Below are positions 1 through 9,140 of a stretch of DNA of 64,000 nt, piece by piece. Made by a program: the position numbers and the translations under genes. The notes beneath the pieces were generated by a model. That model was not told the DNA's origin, did no database searches, and saw only the letters and a program-made list of their open reading frames with translations. Each line of letters begins with the position of its first letter. The stretch's first letter is position 1. Origin of the DNA: Streptomyces longispororuber. Lineage in GTDB: Bacteria > Actinomycetota > Actinomycetes > Streptomycetales > Streptomycetaceae. The DNA lies in assembly GCF_014656095.1 (NCBI RefSeq), contig NZ_BNBT01000003.1, positions 62,001 to 126,000 on the forward strand. The letters run 5' to 3'.

Positions 1-544
1 CGGCCGTGTGGTCGACATCTGCACCAAGGACGCCCTGCGCGAGCTGGCCACGCCCGGCCTGATCGCCGTGCTCACGCCCATCGCGGTCGGCTTCACGTTC
101 GGCGTCGGCGCGCTCGGGGCGTTCCTGGCGGGCGCGATCGGCACGGGCACCCTGATGGCCGTCTTCCTCGCCAACTCCGGTGGCGCGTGGGACAACGCCA
201 AGAAGCTGGTCGAGGACGGCCACCACGGCGGCAAGGGCAGCGAGGCCCACGCCGCGACCGTCATCGGCGACACGGTCGGCGACCCGTTCAAGGACACCGC
301 GGGACCGGCGATCAACCCGCTCCTCAAGGTGATGAACCTGGTGGCGCTGCTCATCGCGCCCGCCGTCGTCAAGTTCAGCTACGGCGAGGACAAGAGCGTC
401 GCGATGCGCGTCCTGATCGCGGTGCTGTCCATCGCGGTCATCGTCGGCGCGGTGTACGTCTCCAAGCGCCGCGGCATCGCCGTCGGCGACGGGGACAACC
501 CGGGGAAGGTGGCCAGTTCACCGGACCCGGCGGTGGTGTCGTAG
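1..544 (+). CDS. hppA: K+-independent or -dependent proton-translocating pyrophosphatase, C-terminal part
   Basis: This is the last ~180 residues of a membrane-bound, proton-pumping inorganic pyrophosphatase; the start lies left of the window. The enzyme couples cytoplasmic pyrophosphate hydrolysis to H+ export. Visible family marks are the conserved stretch [14 protein letters not shown], the following [20 protein letters not shown] segment and [15 protein letters not shown], which form the C-terminal catalytic and transport helices. The last membrane helix lies near [17 protein letters not shown], and a short polar tail follows. A strong hairpin follows the stop. The call is secure; the ion specificity cannot be decided from this fragment. 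Confidence 0.95.
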   Translation, partial: GRVVDICTKDALRELATPGLIAVLTPIAVGFTFGVGALGAFLAGAIGTGTLMAVFLANSGGAWDNAKKLVEDGHHGGKGSEAHAATVIGDTVGDPFKDTAGPAINPLLKVMNLVALLIAPAVVKFSYGEDKSVAMRVLIAVLSIAVIVGAVYVSKRRGIAVGDGDNPGKVASSPDPAVVS

Positions 545-566
545 CACCTGCGGTTCCAACCCTCGG

Positions 567-596
567 ACGGGCGGCGCCTCTTGGGGCGCCGCCCGT
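567..596 (+). terminator. Terminator hairpin after hppA
   Basis: A perfect 12-bp stem (567-578 with 585-596, ACGGGCGGCGCC arm) closes a 6-base loop just 23 bases after the hppA stop. There is no T run, which is common for Streptomyces terminators. Confidence 0.75.
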
Positions 597-760
597 TCGC
601 CTTTCCCCGGATCGGCCCGGGCGTGTCGTGAGGCTTCTCTCGCCCCACGGCCCTTGGTGCAAATGGCTGCAATAGCGGGGCTACCGGACGCCCGGCGTGC
701 GGTCGCCACCCGGTCGGCGTGTAAGTTCCGGGGCCGAGAGCCATGGAAGGGACCAATCCG

Positions 761-1327
761 GTGAACAAGAAGCTCGCGGCCGCACTGTCCGGCGGTGCGG
801 TACTGGTACTGGCGCTGACGGGGTGCTCGGACGACGACGGTGACAAGAAGCTGGACGACTGGGCCAAGAAGGTCTGCGACACGGCCGTCGGCCCGCAGTC
901 CAAGAAGCTCAAGGACGCCAACGCGGCGATCAAGAGGCAGGCCGCACAGGACAGCTCGCCGGAGGAAGTGAAGGAGACCGACGCGCAGGCGTTCCAGGAC
1001 ATCTCCGACGCCTACAAGGAGCGCAGCACCGCCCTGAAGGAGGCGGGCGCGCCGCCGGTCGACGACGGCGAGAAGAAGCTGAACGACGCGGTGAAGGAAC
1101 TCGACGGCCTCTCCAAGTCGTACGCGGACCTCAAGACGCAGACCGACAAGCTCGACACCAAGAACCAGTCGGCCTTCGCGGACGACCTCGCGAAGATCGC
1201 CGAGGAGCTGGGCAAGCTCAGCAAGAGCGAGAACACCGCCCAGAAGAAGCTGGAGGCCGGCGACGTCGGCAAGGCCATGCGCGAGCAGGAGAGCTGCAAG
1301 TCCGACAGCACGCCCACGGCGTCCTGA
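761..1327 (+). CDS. Small lipoprotein, function unknown
   Basis: A secreted lipoprotein of about 188 residues. The GTG at 761 is chosen because AGGGA lies 8-12 bases upstream; an in-frame ATG at 743 is the alternative. The signal peptide has Lys-Lys, a hydrophobic core (AAALSGGAVLVLAL) and the lipobox LTGC. The mature part is acidic and Lys-rich, predicted largely helical or coiled coil (KKLKDANAAIKRQ, DDLAKIAEELGKLSKSE), with two further Cys residues that could form a disulfide. It sits behind hppA but has its own space and terminator. No enzymatic motif is seen, so a role at the membrane outer face is inferred only from the signal. Confidence 0.85.
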   Translation: MNKKLAAALSGGAVLVLALTGCSDDDGDKKLDDWAKKVCDTAVGPQSKKLKDANAAIKRQAAQDSSPEEVKETDAQAFQDISDAYKERSTALKEAGAPPVDDGEKKLNDAVKELDGLSKSYADLKTQTDKLDTKNQSAFADDLAKIAEELGKLSKSENTAQKKLEAGDVGKAMREQESCKSDSTPTAS

Positions 1328-1351
1328 CGACGGACCCGCAGCAGCCCTGGT

Positions 1352-1382
1352 GGGGCGCCTCCCAGAAGGGGGCGCCCCTTTT
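1352..1382 (+). terminator. Intrinsic terminator after lipoprotein gene
   Basis: An 8-bp stem GGGGCGCC/GGCGCCCC (1352-1359, 1371-1378) is followed by TTTT, 25 bases after the stop codon. Confidence 0.75.
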
Positions 1383-1511
1383 CCCATCCGCGCGCCCCCC
1401 GGTGCCTGACCCGTACGCCCGCACTCGCACGCTCCGGTACCGGTACGGACGTCCGCCCCCGCGTGCGCGCTCTGTACGCCTCTGTGCGGGCGCGCGGCGT
1501 GCGTACGGGTC

Positions 1512-2348
1512 CTACGGGCGCGTGGAACGCGCCGCCGTGACCGCCACGGTGGTGTACCGCATCGTGAAGCCGCCCCCGGCCGCGTCGACGGCCGCCCCGA
1601 CCCCGGCGAGGACCTCCTGCAGGCGGGCCGCCGGGAGGAGGGTGTGGCCGCCGGTGGTGGGGAGCTGGTCCAGCCACTCGTCGCGCGTGTAGTGCCGCTC
1701 CCAGTCGAACCGCCACAGCTCCGGCTCGCGGAAGGCGCCCGCCGCCCGCATCCCGTCGGCGGCCCTGGCGCTCAACGCTCCGTACGCGTCCACCTCCGGC
1801 GCCGCCCACTGGCGCGCGGCGAGCGAGTCCGGCAGGAGGCGGCGGTAGACCTCGGCGAAGGACTCCACGAGGGGCGCCGGGGGTCGGCCCGCGTTCCAGA
1901 ACACCGCGAGGCGGCCGCCGGGCCGCAGGGCCCGTGCCGCCCGCACGGCACCCGCGTCCGGGTCCACCCAGTGCCAGGTCTGGCCGGAGACGACCGCGTC
2001 GAAGGACCGGCCCGCGGGGTCCCAGTCCTCGAACCTCGCCACCTCCACCGCCAGGCCGCGCCGCCGCGCCCACGCGGCCATGCGCGCGTCCGCCTCCACG
2101 CCGAGCACCCGGCAGCCGGCCGCCTCGAACTGCCGGGCGGCGATACCCGTCCCCGTACCGACGTCCAGGACGGCACGCCCCGGGCTCGCCGCGAGGACGC
2201 GGTCCACCAGGGCCTGCGGGTAGCGGGGGCGGGACCGGTCGTATCGGGCGGCGTCGGCGCCGAACGACTCGGCGAGCTCGCGGTGTTGGTGCGGCGCGGA
2301 CGCGGATGACGGCCCGTGCTCGGAGGGGTGTGAGGCGTGAGTGGGCAT
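1512..2348 (-). CDS. Class I SAM-dependent methyltransferase
   Basis: A 278-residue soluble methyltransferase of the UbiE/type-11 kind, probably acting on a small molecule. Motif I is VLDVGTGTGIAARQFEAAG, followed by the acidic strand end in GCRVLGVEAD that binds the SAM ribose. The motif around DAVVSGQTWHWVDPDAG and the post-motif ALRPGGRLAVFWN are typical. The ATG at 2348 was chosen because it opens the conserved region (ESFGADAARYDRSRPRYP) and lies inside an operator-like palindrome; the frame stays open far upstream, but that is GC-rich shadow coding. It faces the TetR gene at 2692, which is the likely regulator. The substrate is unknown. Confidence 0.85.
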   Translation of the reverse strand: MPTHASHPSEHGPSSASAPHQHRELAESFGADAARYDRSRPRYPQALVDRVLAASPGRAVLDVGTGTGIAARQFEAAGCRVLGVEADARMAAWARRRGLAVEVARFEDWDPAGRSFDAVVSGQTWHWVDPDAGAVRAARALRPGGRLAVFWNAGRPPAPLVESFAEVYRRLLPDSLAARQWAAPEVDAYGALSARAADGMRAAGAFREPELWRFDWERHYTRDEWLDQLPTTGGHTLLPAARLQEVLAGVGAAVDAAGGGFTMRYTTVAVTAARSTRP

Positions 2349-2378
2349 GTGCCCACTATGAGTGGGCGCTCGCCCACT
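2340..2378. promoter_or_regulatory. Two tandem 18-bp palindromes, probable TetR operators
   Basis: Two perfect palindromes of the form AGTGGGCRNNYGCCCACT lie at 2340-2357 and 2361-2378, centres 21 bp (two helical turns) apart. The first covers the ATG of the methyltransferase, the second its expected promoter. The divergent TetR gene at 2692 is the obvious candidate to bind them; that link is inference. Confidence 0.75.
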
Positions 2379-2551
2379 GGTCAAGGGGCCGGTACGTGGC
2401 CGACACCGTCGGAAGGGGGTTCGGCGGACCGGAGGAAGATGGGGGCAGGCGCGGCCACGCCGCTGCCGAAGGCCGCGGAGCGCCCAGGGCCGCAGCGGTA
2501 GCCGACACGGCCGACACCGCGCCCATGGCCGTGGCGGCAGCCGATACAGCC

Positions 2552-2676
2552 GGCACGTCCGGCACGCCCGGCACGCCCGGCACGCCCGGCACGCCCGGCA
2601 CGCCCGGCACGTCCGGCACGTCCGGCACGGCACAGAGAACGCAGATGAACGCAGGCGAACGCAGTGAACGCAGAGA
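2552..2676. repeat. 9-bp tandem repeat plus GAACGCAG array
   Basis: Eight contiguous copies of GGCACGYCC run from 2552 to 2623, with a partial ninth. They are followed by four spaced GAACGCAG units at about 2637-2672. The array lies in the otherwise empty space between the methyltransferase operator and the TetR ribosome binding site. No credible gene is seen in 2379-2691. Confidence 0.85.
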
Positions 2677-2691
2677 ACAAGGAGGGGCACG

Positions 2692-3291
2692 GTGCCCACA
2701 GGAGTAGCCATCCGTGACGTGCGCGGGCAGCTCTTCGACGCCGCCGAGCGGGTGCTGCTGCGGGACGGTCCGAGCGCGCTGACCAGCCGCGCGGTCACGA
2801 CGGAGGCGGGCTGCGCCAAGGGGGTGCTGCACCGGCACTTCACCGACTTCGACGCCTTCCTGGCCGACCTGGTCCTCGACCGCGTCGCCCGGGTGGAACG
2901 CCAGGCGGCGGAGTTGCGCGAGTCCGCGGGTACCGGCACCGTCGTGGGCAACCTCGGCGGCGCCCTGGCGGAGGTGTTCGGGTCGGTGGCCGTGGCGGTC
3001 GTGTCCCTCGTGACCTCCCGGGACGAGGTGCGGGCCCGGTTGCGGCAGGCGCGGCCGACGGGCGTCCCGGTGCTGGCCGAGGCGACCGCCATGGTCGCCT
3101 CGTACCTGACCGCCGAGCGCGACCGCGGCCGGATCGCGGCCGACGCCGACATCGACGCCCTCGCGCCCACGCTGATCGGGGCCGGGCACCTGCTGTTCGC
3201 CGACCGGAAGGGCGTACCCCCCGAGGCCGCGGCCGTCGAGAAGGTCGTACGTACGGTGGTCGCGGGCGTCGTGCGCGGACCGCGGGCCTGA
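2692..3291 (+). CDS. TetR family transcriptional regulator
   Basis: A 199-residue TetR-type repressor. The N-terminal helix-turn-helix spans roughly residues 8-55 (GQLFDAAERVLLRDGPSALTSRAVTTEAGCAKGVLHRHFTDFDAF written in parts: the recognition helix is CAKGVLHRHF). The remainder is an all-helical ligand-binding domain without a family-specific motif. The GTG at 2692 is supported by AAGGAGGGG six to fourteen bases upstream. It is divergent from the methyltransferase whose start region carries two 18-bp palindromes, so it probably controls that gene. The next methyltransferase begins 20 bases after its stop and may be cotranscribed. Confidence 0.9.
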   Translation: MPTGVAIRDVRGQLFDAAERVLLRDGPSALTSRAVTTEAGCAKGVLHRHFTDFDAFLADLVLDRVARVERQAAELRESAGTGTVVGNLGGALAEVFGSVAVAVVSLVTSRDEVRARLRQARPTGVPVLAEATAMVASYLTAERDRGRIAADADIDALAPTLIGAGHLLFADRKGVPPEAAAVEKVVRTVVAGVVRGPRA

Positions 3292-3311
3292 AAGCGGGTC
3301 ACAATGTGGAC

Positions 3312-4856
3312 GTGAGTAACCGTCTGCCTTTGCCTGAACGTTCCGATGTCACCGCGCGCCTGAGGGAGGCCCTGCTCGGGGCCGACTTCACCGCCGACGG
3401 GCTGCTCGAACTCCTCGGGGCGCCCGCGTACGCCGCGCTCGCGCGCAGCGAGACCGTGCCCGCGCTGCGGGCCACGCGGGGCGACGGCGGCCTGGAGACG
3501 CTCGTGCGGCTCTTTCTGTTGCAGCGTTCCGTGCCCCGCGCGCGCGTGGAGCGGGTGCTGCCTGTCGAGCCTCTTCTGCAGAGCGGTTGGCTGGTGGAGG
3601 GCACGGACGGGCTCCCCGGGGAGGGCGGTGACGCGGGTGTGGCCGCGGGGCTCAGGGCGACCGTCGACGTACGGCCGTACGGCGGGCCCGACGGCGAGGA
3701 CTGGTTCATCGTGTCCGACCTCGGGTGCGCTGTCGGTGGGGCCGGGGGTATCGGGAGCCGTGACGAGGGGGTGGTGCTCGGTGTCGGCGGCGCCTCCACG
3801 ACGCTCGCCGGGATCACGGTGCGTACCCCCGTGGCCAGCGCCCTTGATGTGGGTACGGGGTCCGGCATCCAGGCGCTGCACGCCGCCCAGCACGCGACGC
3901 GGGTCACGGCGACGGACCTCAACCCGCGCGCCCTGCACTGCACCCGGCTCACGCTCGCGCTCTCCGGCGCGCCGGAGGCGGACCTGCGGGAGGGCTCGCT
4001 GTACGAGCCCGTGGCCGGGGAGACGTACGACCTCATCGTGTCCAACCCGCCGTTCGTGATCTCGCCGGGCGCGCGGCTGACGTACCGGGACGGCGGGATG
4101 GGCGGGGACGATCTGTGCCGCTCGATCGTTCAGCAGGCGGGGGACAGACTGAACGAAGGGGGGTACGCGCAGTTCCTGGCCAACTGGCAGCACGTGGAGG
4201 GCGAGGAGTGGACCGAGCGCGTCCGCTCCTGGGTGCCGCGCGGCTGTGACGCCTGGATCGTCCAGCGCGAGGTGCAGGACATCACGCAGTACGCGGAGTT
4301 GTGGCTGCGCGACGCCGGGGACCACCGCACCGACCCGGCGGAGTACGCGGCGCGGTACGACGCGTGGCTCGACGAGTTCGAGGCCCGCAAGACCAAGGGC
4401 GTCGGCTTCGGCTGGATCACGCTGCGCAGGTCCGGCTCGGCGGAGCCGTCCGTGACGATCGAGGAGTGGCCGCACCCCGTCGAGCAGCCCCTCGGCGAGA
4501 CGGTACGGGCCCACTTCGCCCGCCAGGACTACCTGCGCACGCACGACGACGCCGCGCTGCTCGCCGACCACTTCACCCTCGCCGCCGAAGTGGTGCAGGA
4601 GCAGGTCGGCCTGCCCGGCGCGGAGGACCCGGAGCACGTGGTGCTGCGCCAGCACCGCGGGATGCGGCGCGCGACGAAGGTGGACACGGTGGGCGCGGGC
4701 TTCGCGGGCGTGTGTGACGGCACGCTCAGCGCCGGCCGCATCCTGGACGCCATCGCCCAGCTCACGGGCGAGGAACCGGTCACGCTCCGGGACCGCACCC
4801 CGGCACAGATCCGGCTCCTGGTGGAGCAGGGGTTCCTGGAGCCGGTGGGGCGGTAG
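3312..4856 (+). CDS. RsmC/PrmC-like SAM-dependent methyltransferase
   Basis: A ~514-residue class I methyltransferase with an N-terminal accessory domain (about 1-150), a central Rossmann core and a C-terminal wing. Motif I is ALDVGTGSGIQALHAAQHA, and the catalytic tetrapeptide NPPF occurs in SNPPFVISPG, which marks N-methylation of a planar amide or base (rRNA, DNA adenine or glutamine side chain). Homologues in streptomycetes are long like this one. I prefer the GTG at 3312, because CACAAT six bases before it could be a -10 hexamer for a leaderless message; the GTG at 3306 is the alternative. The exact substrate cannot be decided. Confidence 0.85.
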   Translation: MSNRLPLPERSDVTARLREALLGADFTADGLLELLGAPAYAALARSETVPALRATRGDGGLETLVRLFLLQRSVPRARVERVLPVEPLLQSGWLVEGTDGLPGEGGDAGVAAGLRATVDVRPYGGPDGEDWFIVSDLGCAVGGAGGIGSRDEGVVLGVGGASTTLAGITVRTPVASALDVGTGSGIQALHAAQHATRVTATDLNPRALHCTRLTLALSGAPEADLREGSLYEPVAGETYDLIVSNPPFVISPGARLTYRDGGMGGDDLCRSIVQQAGDRLNEGGYAQFLANWQHVEGEEWTERVRSWVPRGCDAWIVQREVQDITQYAELWLRDAGDHRTDPAEYAARYDAWLDEFEARKTKGVGFGWITLRRSGSAEPSVTIEEWPHPVEQPLGETVRAHFARQDYLRTHDDAALLADHFTLAAEVVQEQVGLPGAEDPEHVVLRQHRGMRRATKVDTVGAGFAGVCDGTLSAGRILDAIAQLTGEEPVTLRDRTPAQIRLLVEQGFLEPVGR

Positions 4857-5592
4857 GCCTGCCGGCCGGGGGCGGGAGGGTTCGGGTGCCCCCTGGCCCG
4901 GTGCCCCTCGGCTCGGGTGCGACAGGTACGGGGCCGCCCCCGGCCCGGGTGCGCGAGCGCGGCTCGTGCTCTCCTTGGCCGCCGGGCAGGAAGGCCTCCA
5001 ACTGGGGCGGGGAGGGCCGGGGGCCTCCGGCGGGGCGTGTGGCTCCGGGCGTGGCCGCCCACAGGGCACCTCCCCGGGCGCACCCGCCGCCCCCGGAGCG
5101 TGCCTGCCCGCAGGGGCACCCACCCCCGAGTCGCGGCCGCCCGCCCCGGGCCCACCTCGCGCCCACCCAGCAGCGCCCCCACCCACCCCCGAGCGCACCC
5201 GCCGCCCCCAGTCCCGTGTCACCGGCCCCGTGTCCCGGTTAGCCCGCCGCGGGCCGGCCGCGCCGCCCGAGCGCGCCGAAGACTCAGCCCGGCCCCCACC
5301 TCGCCGACACCCCGGCCCCCGGCCCCCAGCCATCCACCTCCTCACACCCCGTAACCCTCACACCCCGTACGTACTCGACGTACACACCGTGACCTTCACC
5401 CGTAGCCACACCCCAACCGATCTCCGTACCCACCCGGAGCCAGCCCTTCCGGGGCGGGAACCAGCCATTGTCGATGCGTGCCGCAGCCCGCCGTTCACTC
5501 GGATTTCCCGCTTCCGCCGCCTGGGCGTGCCAGCGTCCGCAGCCGGGGCACCCGCGAGGGGGCACGTGCCGGAGGGCTCGGGAGGCCAGGTC
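4857..5592. other. Gene-poor GC-rich spacer
   Basis: About 735 bases between the methyltransferase and the small membrane protein. Reading frames here lack plausible starts and codon bias on both strands; Pro/Ala/Arg-rich shadows dominate. No convincing gene, RNA or repeat was found. A short AT-richer stretch with nested CGTAC motifs lies near 5365-5390. Confidence 0.5.
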
Positions 5593-5790
5593 ATGGAGAG
5601 CGGACCAGCGATCTTCGCCGGGACGGTGTTCGCGCTGTTCGGAGCCGCGCTGCTGGTGTGGACCGGCACCCGGGTCGCCCACCGCGCGCCGGTGGCGCAC
5701 GGAGTGCACCAGACCGCCGCCGCGACCCTGGCCACCCTGGCGGGCTGCGCCGCGCTGGTCCTGGCGGTGTGGTCCTTCACACGCGTGTGA
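5593..5790 (+). CDS. Small two-helix membrane protein
   Basis: A 65-residue integral membrane protein of unknown function. The ATG at 5593 has GGAGG eight bases upstream. Two hydrophobic helices are visible: IFAGTVFALFGAALLVWTG (about residues 6-25) and TLATLAGCAALVLAVWSF (about 45-63), joined by a His/Arg-containing loop. Small proteins of this shape are conserved in streptomycetes upstream of topA. The short length and lack of motifs prevent a functional call. Confidence 0.7.
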   Translation: MESGPAIFAGTVFALFGAALLVWTGTRVAHRAPVAHGVHQTAAATLATLAGCAALVLAVWSFTRV

Positions 5791-6260
5791 GACTCGGTGA
5801 GGGGCCGCGACGCCGGTCCCGGTACCCGGCGGGGGCGCCACGGACCGGCCCGTTCCCGGGACGGGGACCCCGCACCGGACCGTGGAACTGACTCATCGGC
5901 CCCGGCCCCGAAACGCCGGGCCACCTCGGTTCCGGCCGCTCCGGCGAGGGCGGACGGGAGCGCGCCGCGACGAACGGCCGTCCGGGTGACGGGCACCGCG
6001 TGAGCACGGGCCCGGAGCCCCGCTCAGGGCCGGGGGCCAGCCCAGGCGGCAGGAATGACGGTAGTCGGGTTACCGTTCGAGTGGCCGTTGCGGGCTTTTC
6101 CCGTTTGACACGGGGGCGGGATGTACCGTCACACTCCGCAGCGACAGCGCAACCACACGCGCCGTCAGCGACAGCGTGACCGCGAGCGCCGTCACGGCAC
6201 CCCTCTGGGGGCGCCGGCACCGCACTGCCAACCGAGCGTCGACCGGAGAGAAGAGCGAAG
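5791..6260. other. Spacer and leader region before topA
   Basis: 470 bases without a credible gene. It holds several GC hairpins (for example around 5870-5885) and the probable topA promoter near 6105. The transcribed leader contains a duplicated CAGCGACAGCG (about 6138 and 6166). Confidence 0.5.
6105..6135 (+). promoter_or_regulatory. Possible topA promoter
   Basis: A consensus -35 hexamer TTGACA lies at 6105-6110. The best -10 candidate is weak (CACACT at 6130-6135, 19-bp spacing). Supercoiling control of topA promoters is known in Streptomyces; whether this site is the promoter is inference. Confidence 0.35.
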
Positions 6261-9140
6261 TTGTCCCCGACCAGCGAGACCGCACAGGGCGGCCGCCGAC
6301 TCGTCATCGTCGAGTCGCCTGCCAAGGCGAAGACGATCAAGGGCTACCTCGGCCCCGGCTACACCGTCGAGGCGAGCGTCGGGCACATCCGTGACCTTCC
6401 CAACGGCGCCGCGGAGGTCCCCGAGAAGTACACCGGCGAGGTACGCCGCCTCGGCGTGGACGTCGAGCACGACTTCCAGCCCATCTATGTCGTCAACGCC
6501 GACAAGAAGGCCCAGGTCAAGAAGCTCAAGGACCTGCTCAAGGAGTCCGACGAGCTCTTCCTCGCCACCGATGAGGACCGCGAGGGCGAGGCCATCGCCT
6601 GGCACCTGTTGGAGGTGCTCAAGCCGAAGGTCCCCGTCAAGCGCATGGTGTTCCACGAGATCACCAAGGACGCCATCCAGGGCGCCGTGCGCAACCCGCG
6701 CGAGCTCAACAAGCGCATGGTCGACGCCCAGGAGACCCGCCGCATCCTCGACCGCCTGTACGGCTACGAGGTCTCGCCGGTGCTGTGGAAGAAGGTCATG
6801 CCGCGGCTCTCGGCCGGGCGCGTGCAGTCCGTCGCCACCCGGCTCGTCGTCGAGCGCGAGCGCGAGCGCATCGCCTTCCGCTCCGCCGAGTACTGGGACC
6901 TCACGGGCACCTTCGGCACCGGCCGCGCCGGCGACCCGAGCGACCCCTCCCAGCTCGTGGCCCGCCTCACCACGGTCGACGGCAGGCGCGTCGCCCAGGG
7001 CCGCGACTTCGACTCGCTCGGGCAGCTCAAGAGCGCGAACACGCTGCACCTGGACGAGGCCGGCGCCCGCGCGCTCGCCGCCGCCCTGGAGCACACGGAC
7101 TTCGCGGTCCGCTCCGTCGAGTCCAAGCCGTACCGCCGCTCGCCGTACGCGCCGTTCCGTACGACGACGTTGCAGCAGGAGGCCTCGCGCAAGCTCGGCT
7201 TCGGTGCGAAGGCCACCATGCAGGTCGCGCAGAAGCTGTACGAGAACGGCTTCATCACCTATATGCGTACGGACTCCACGACGCTGTCCGACACGGCGGT
7301 CGCCGCGGCCCGCGCGCAGGTCACGCAGCTCTACGGCGGCGACTACCTGCCGGACAAGCCGCGTACGTACGCCGGGAAGGTCAAGAACGCGCAGGAGGCG
7401 CACGAGGCGATCCGCCCGTCGGGCGACCGCTTCCGCACGCCCGCCGAGACCGGCCTCACCGGTGACCAGTTCCGCCTCTACGAGCTGATCTGGAAGCGGA
7501 CCGTCGCCTCCCAGATGAAGGACGCGACGGGCAACTCCGTCACCGTGAAGATCGCCGGCCGGGCCGCCGACGGCCGCGACGCCGAGTTCAGCGCGTCCGG
7601 CAAGACCATCACCTTCCACGGCTTCCTCAAGGCGTACGTCGAGGGCGCCGACGACCCGAACGCCGAGCTGGACGACCGCGAGCGCCGCCTGCCGCAGGTC
7701 GCCGAGGGCGACGCGCTGTCCGCCGACGACATGTCCGTCGACGGCCACGCCACCAAGCCCCCGGCCCGCTACACCGAGGCCTCCCTGGTCAAGGAGCTGG
7801 AGGAGCGCGAGATCGGCCGTCCGTCGACGTACGCGTCGATCATCGGCACGATCCTGGACCGCGGCTACGTCTTCAAGAAGGGCACGGCCCTGGTGCCGTC
7901 CTTCCTGTCCTTCGCCGTGGTCAACCTCCTGGAGAAGCACTTCGGGCGGCTCGTCGACTACGACTTCACCGCCAGGATGGAGGACGACCTCGACCGCATC
8001 GCGCGCGGCGAGGCGCAGGCCGTGCCGTGGCTGCGTCGCTTCTACTTCGGTGAGGGCGAGGCCGCCGGCGGCGCCGCGGACGCCGGGAACGGCGACGGCG
8101 ACCACCTCGGGGGCCTGAAGGAGCTCGTCACCGACCTCGGCGCCATCGACGCCCGCGAGGTGTCGTCCTTCCCCGTCGGCAACGACATCGTGCTGCGCGT
8201 CGGCCGCTACGGCCCGTACATCGAGCGCGGCGAGAAGGACTCCGAGAACCACCAGCGCGCCGACATCCCCGACGACCTGGCTCCCGACGAGCTGTCCGTC
8301 GAGTACGCGGAGGAGCTGCTCGCCAAGCCGAGCGGCGACTTCCAGCTCGGCACGGACCCGGAGACGGGCCGCGAGATCATCGCCAGGGACGGCCGCTACG
8401 GCCCGTACGTCACCGAGGTGCTCCCCGAGGGCACCCCGAAGACCGGCAAGAACGCGGTCAAGCCGCGCACGGCCTCGCTCTTCAAGTCGATGTCCCTGGA
8501 CACCGTCACCCTGGCGGACGCCCTCAAGCTGATGTCGCTCCCGCGTGTCGTGGGCACCGACGCCGAGGGCGTGGAGATCACCGCGCAGAACGGCCGCTAC
8601 GGCCCGTACCTGAAGAAGGGCACGGACTCGCGCTCCCTGGAGAGCGAGGACCAGATCTTCAACATCACCCTCGACGAGGCCCTGGAGATCTACTCCAAGC
8701 CGAAGCAGCGCGGGCGCGCGGCCGCCAAGCCGCCGCTCAAGGAGCTCGGCGAGGACCCGGTCAGCGGGAAGCCGGTCGTCGTCAAGGACGGTCGCTTCGG
8801 CCCGTACGTGACCGACGGCGAGACCAACGCGACGCTGCGGGCGGCCGATTCCGTGGAGGAGATCACCCCCGAGCGCGGCTTCGAGCTCCTCGCGGAGAAG
8901 CGGGCCAAGGGCCCCGCGAAGAAGACCGCCAAGAAGGCGGTGAAGAAGGCGCCCGCGAAGAAGGCGGCGGCCAAGAAGACCACCGCCAAGAAGACGGCCG
9001 CGAAGAAGACCACGGCCAAGAAGACGGCTGCGAAGAAGACGACGGCGGCGAGCGCGTCCGCCACCGCCACTGCGACCGCGACCGCGCCTGCGAAGAAGGC
9101 CGCCGCCAAGAAGACGGCGGCCGCGGAGACGGCCGACTGA
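6261..9140 (+). CDS. topA: DNA topoisomerase I
   Basis: A 959-residue type IA topoisomerase that relaxes negative supercoils. The Toprim domain begins at LVIVESPAKAKTIKGYLG and carries the acidic motif ATDEDREGEAIAWH. The catalytic tyrosine is Tyr334 in FITYMRTDST. Instead of zinc ribbons, the C-terminus has four Toprim-associated repeats marked G-R-Y/F-G-P-Y at residues ~648, 711, 778 and 844. It ends in a Lys-rich tail of about 70 residues (repeated AAKKT units), the actinobacterial feature linked to processivity and nucleoid binding. The start is TTG at 6261, matching the conserved streptomycete N-terminus MSPTSETAQGGRR. Confidence 0.97.
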   Translation: MSPTSETAQGGRRLVIVESPAKAKTIKGYLGPGYTVEASVGHIRDLPNGAAEVPEKYTGEVRRLGVDVEHDFQPIYVVNADKKAQVKKLKDLLKESDELFLATDEDREGEAIAWHLLEVLKPKVPVKRMVFHEITKDAIQGAVRNPRELNKRMVDAQETRRILDRLYGYEVSPVLWKKVMPRLSAGRVQSVATRLVVERERERIAFRSAEYWDLTGTFGTGRAGDPSDPSQLVARLTTVDGRRVAQGRDFDSLGQLKSANTLHLDEAGARALAAALEHTDFAVRSVESKPYRRSPYAPFRTTTLQQEASRKLGFGAKATMQVAQKLYENGFITYMRTDSTTLSDTAVAAARAQVTQLYGGDYLPDKPRTYAGKVKNAQEAHEAIRPSGDRFRTPAETGLTGDQFRLYELIWKRTVASQMKDATGNSVTVKIAGRAADGRDAEFSASGKTITFHGFLKAYVEGADDPNAELDDRERRLPQVAEGDALSADDMSVDGHATKPPARYTEASLVKELEEREIGRPSTYASIIGTILDRGYVFKKGTALVPSFLSFAVVNLLEKHFGRLVDYDFTARMEDDLDRIARGEAQAVPWLRRFYFGEGEAAGGAADAGNGDGDHLGGLKELVTDLGAIDAREVSSFPVGNDIVLRVGRYGPYIERGEKDSENHQRADIPDDLAPDELSVEYAEELLAKPSGDFQLGTDPETGREIIARDGRYGPYVTEVLPEGTPKTGKNAVKPRTASLFKSMSLDTVTLADALKLMSLPRVVGTDAEGVEITAQNGRYGPYLKKGTDSRSLESEDQIFNITLDEALEIYSKPKQRGRAAAKPPLKELGEDPVSGKPVVVKDGRFGPYVTDGETNATLRAADSVEEITPERGFELLAEKRAKGPAKKTAKKAVKKAPAKKAAAKKTTAKKTAAKKTTAKKTAAKKTTAASASATATATATAPAKKAAAKKTAAAETAD

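Noticed and set aside
2552..2629. CRISPR-like short repeats.
   Set aside because: The 9-bp units are contiguous without spacers, and no cas gene is present.
1512..5345. A continuous 1277-codon minus-strand reading frame.
   Set aside because: Only its last 278 codons (the methyltransferase) look coding. The rest is Arg/Pro/Ala shadow opposite TetR and the second methyltransferase.
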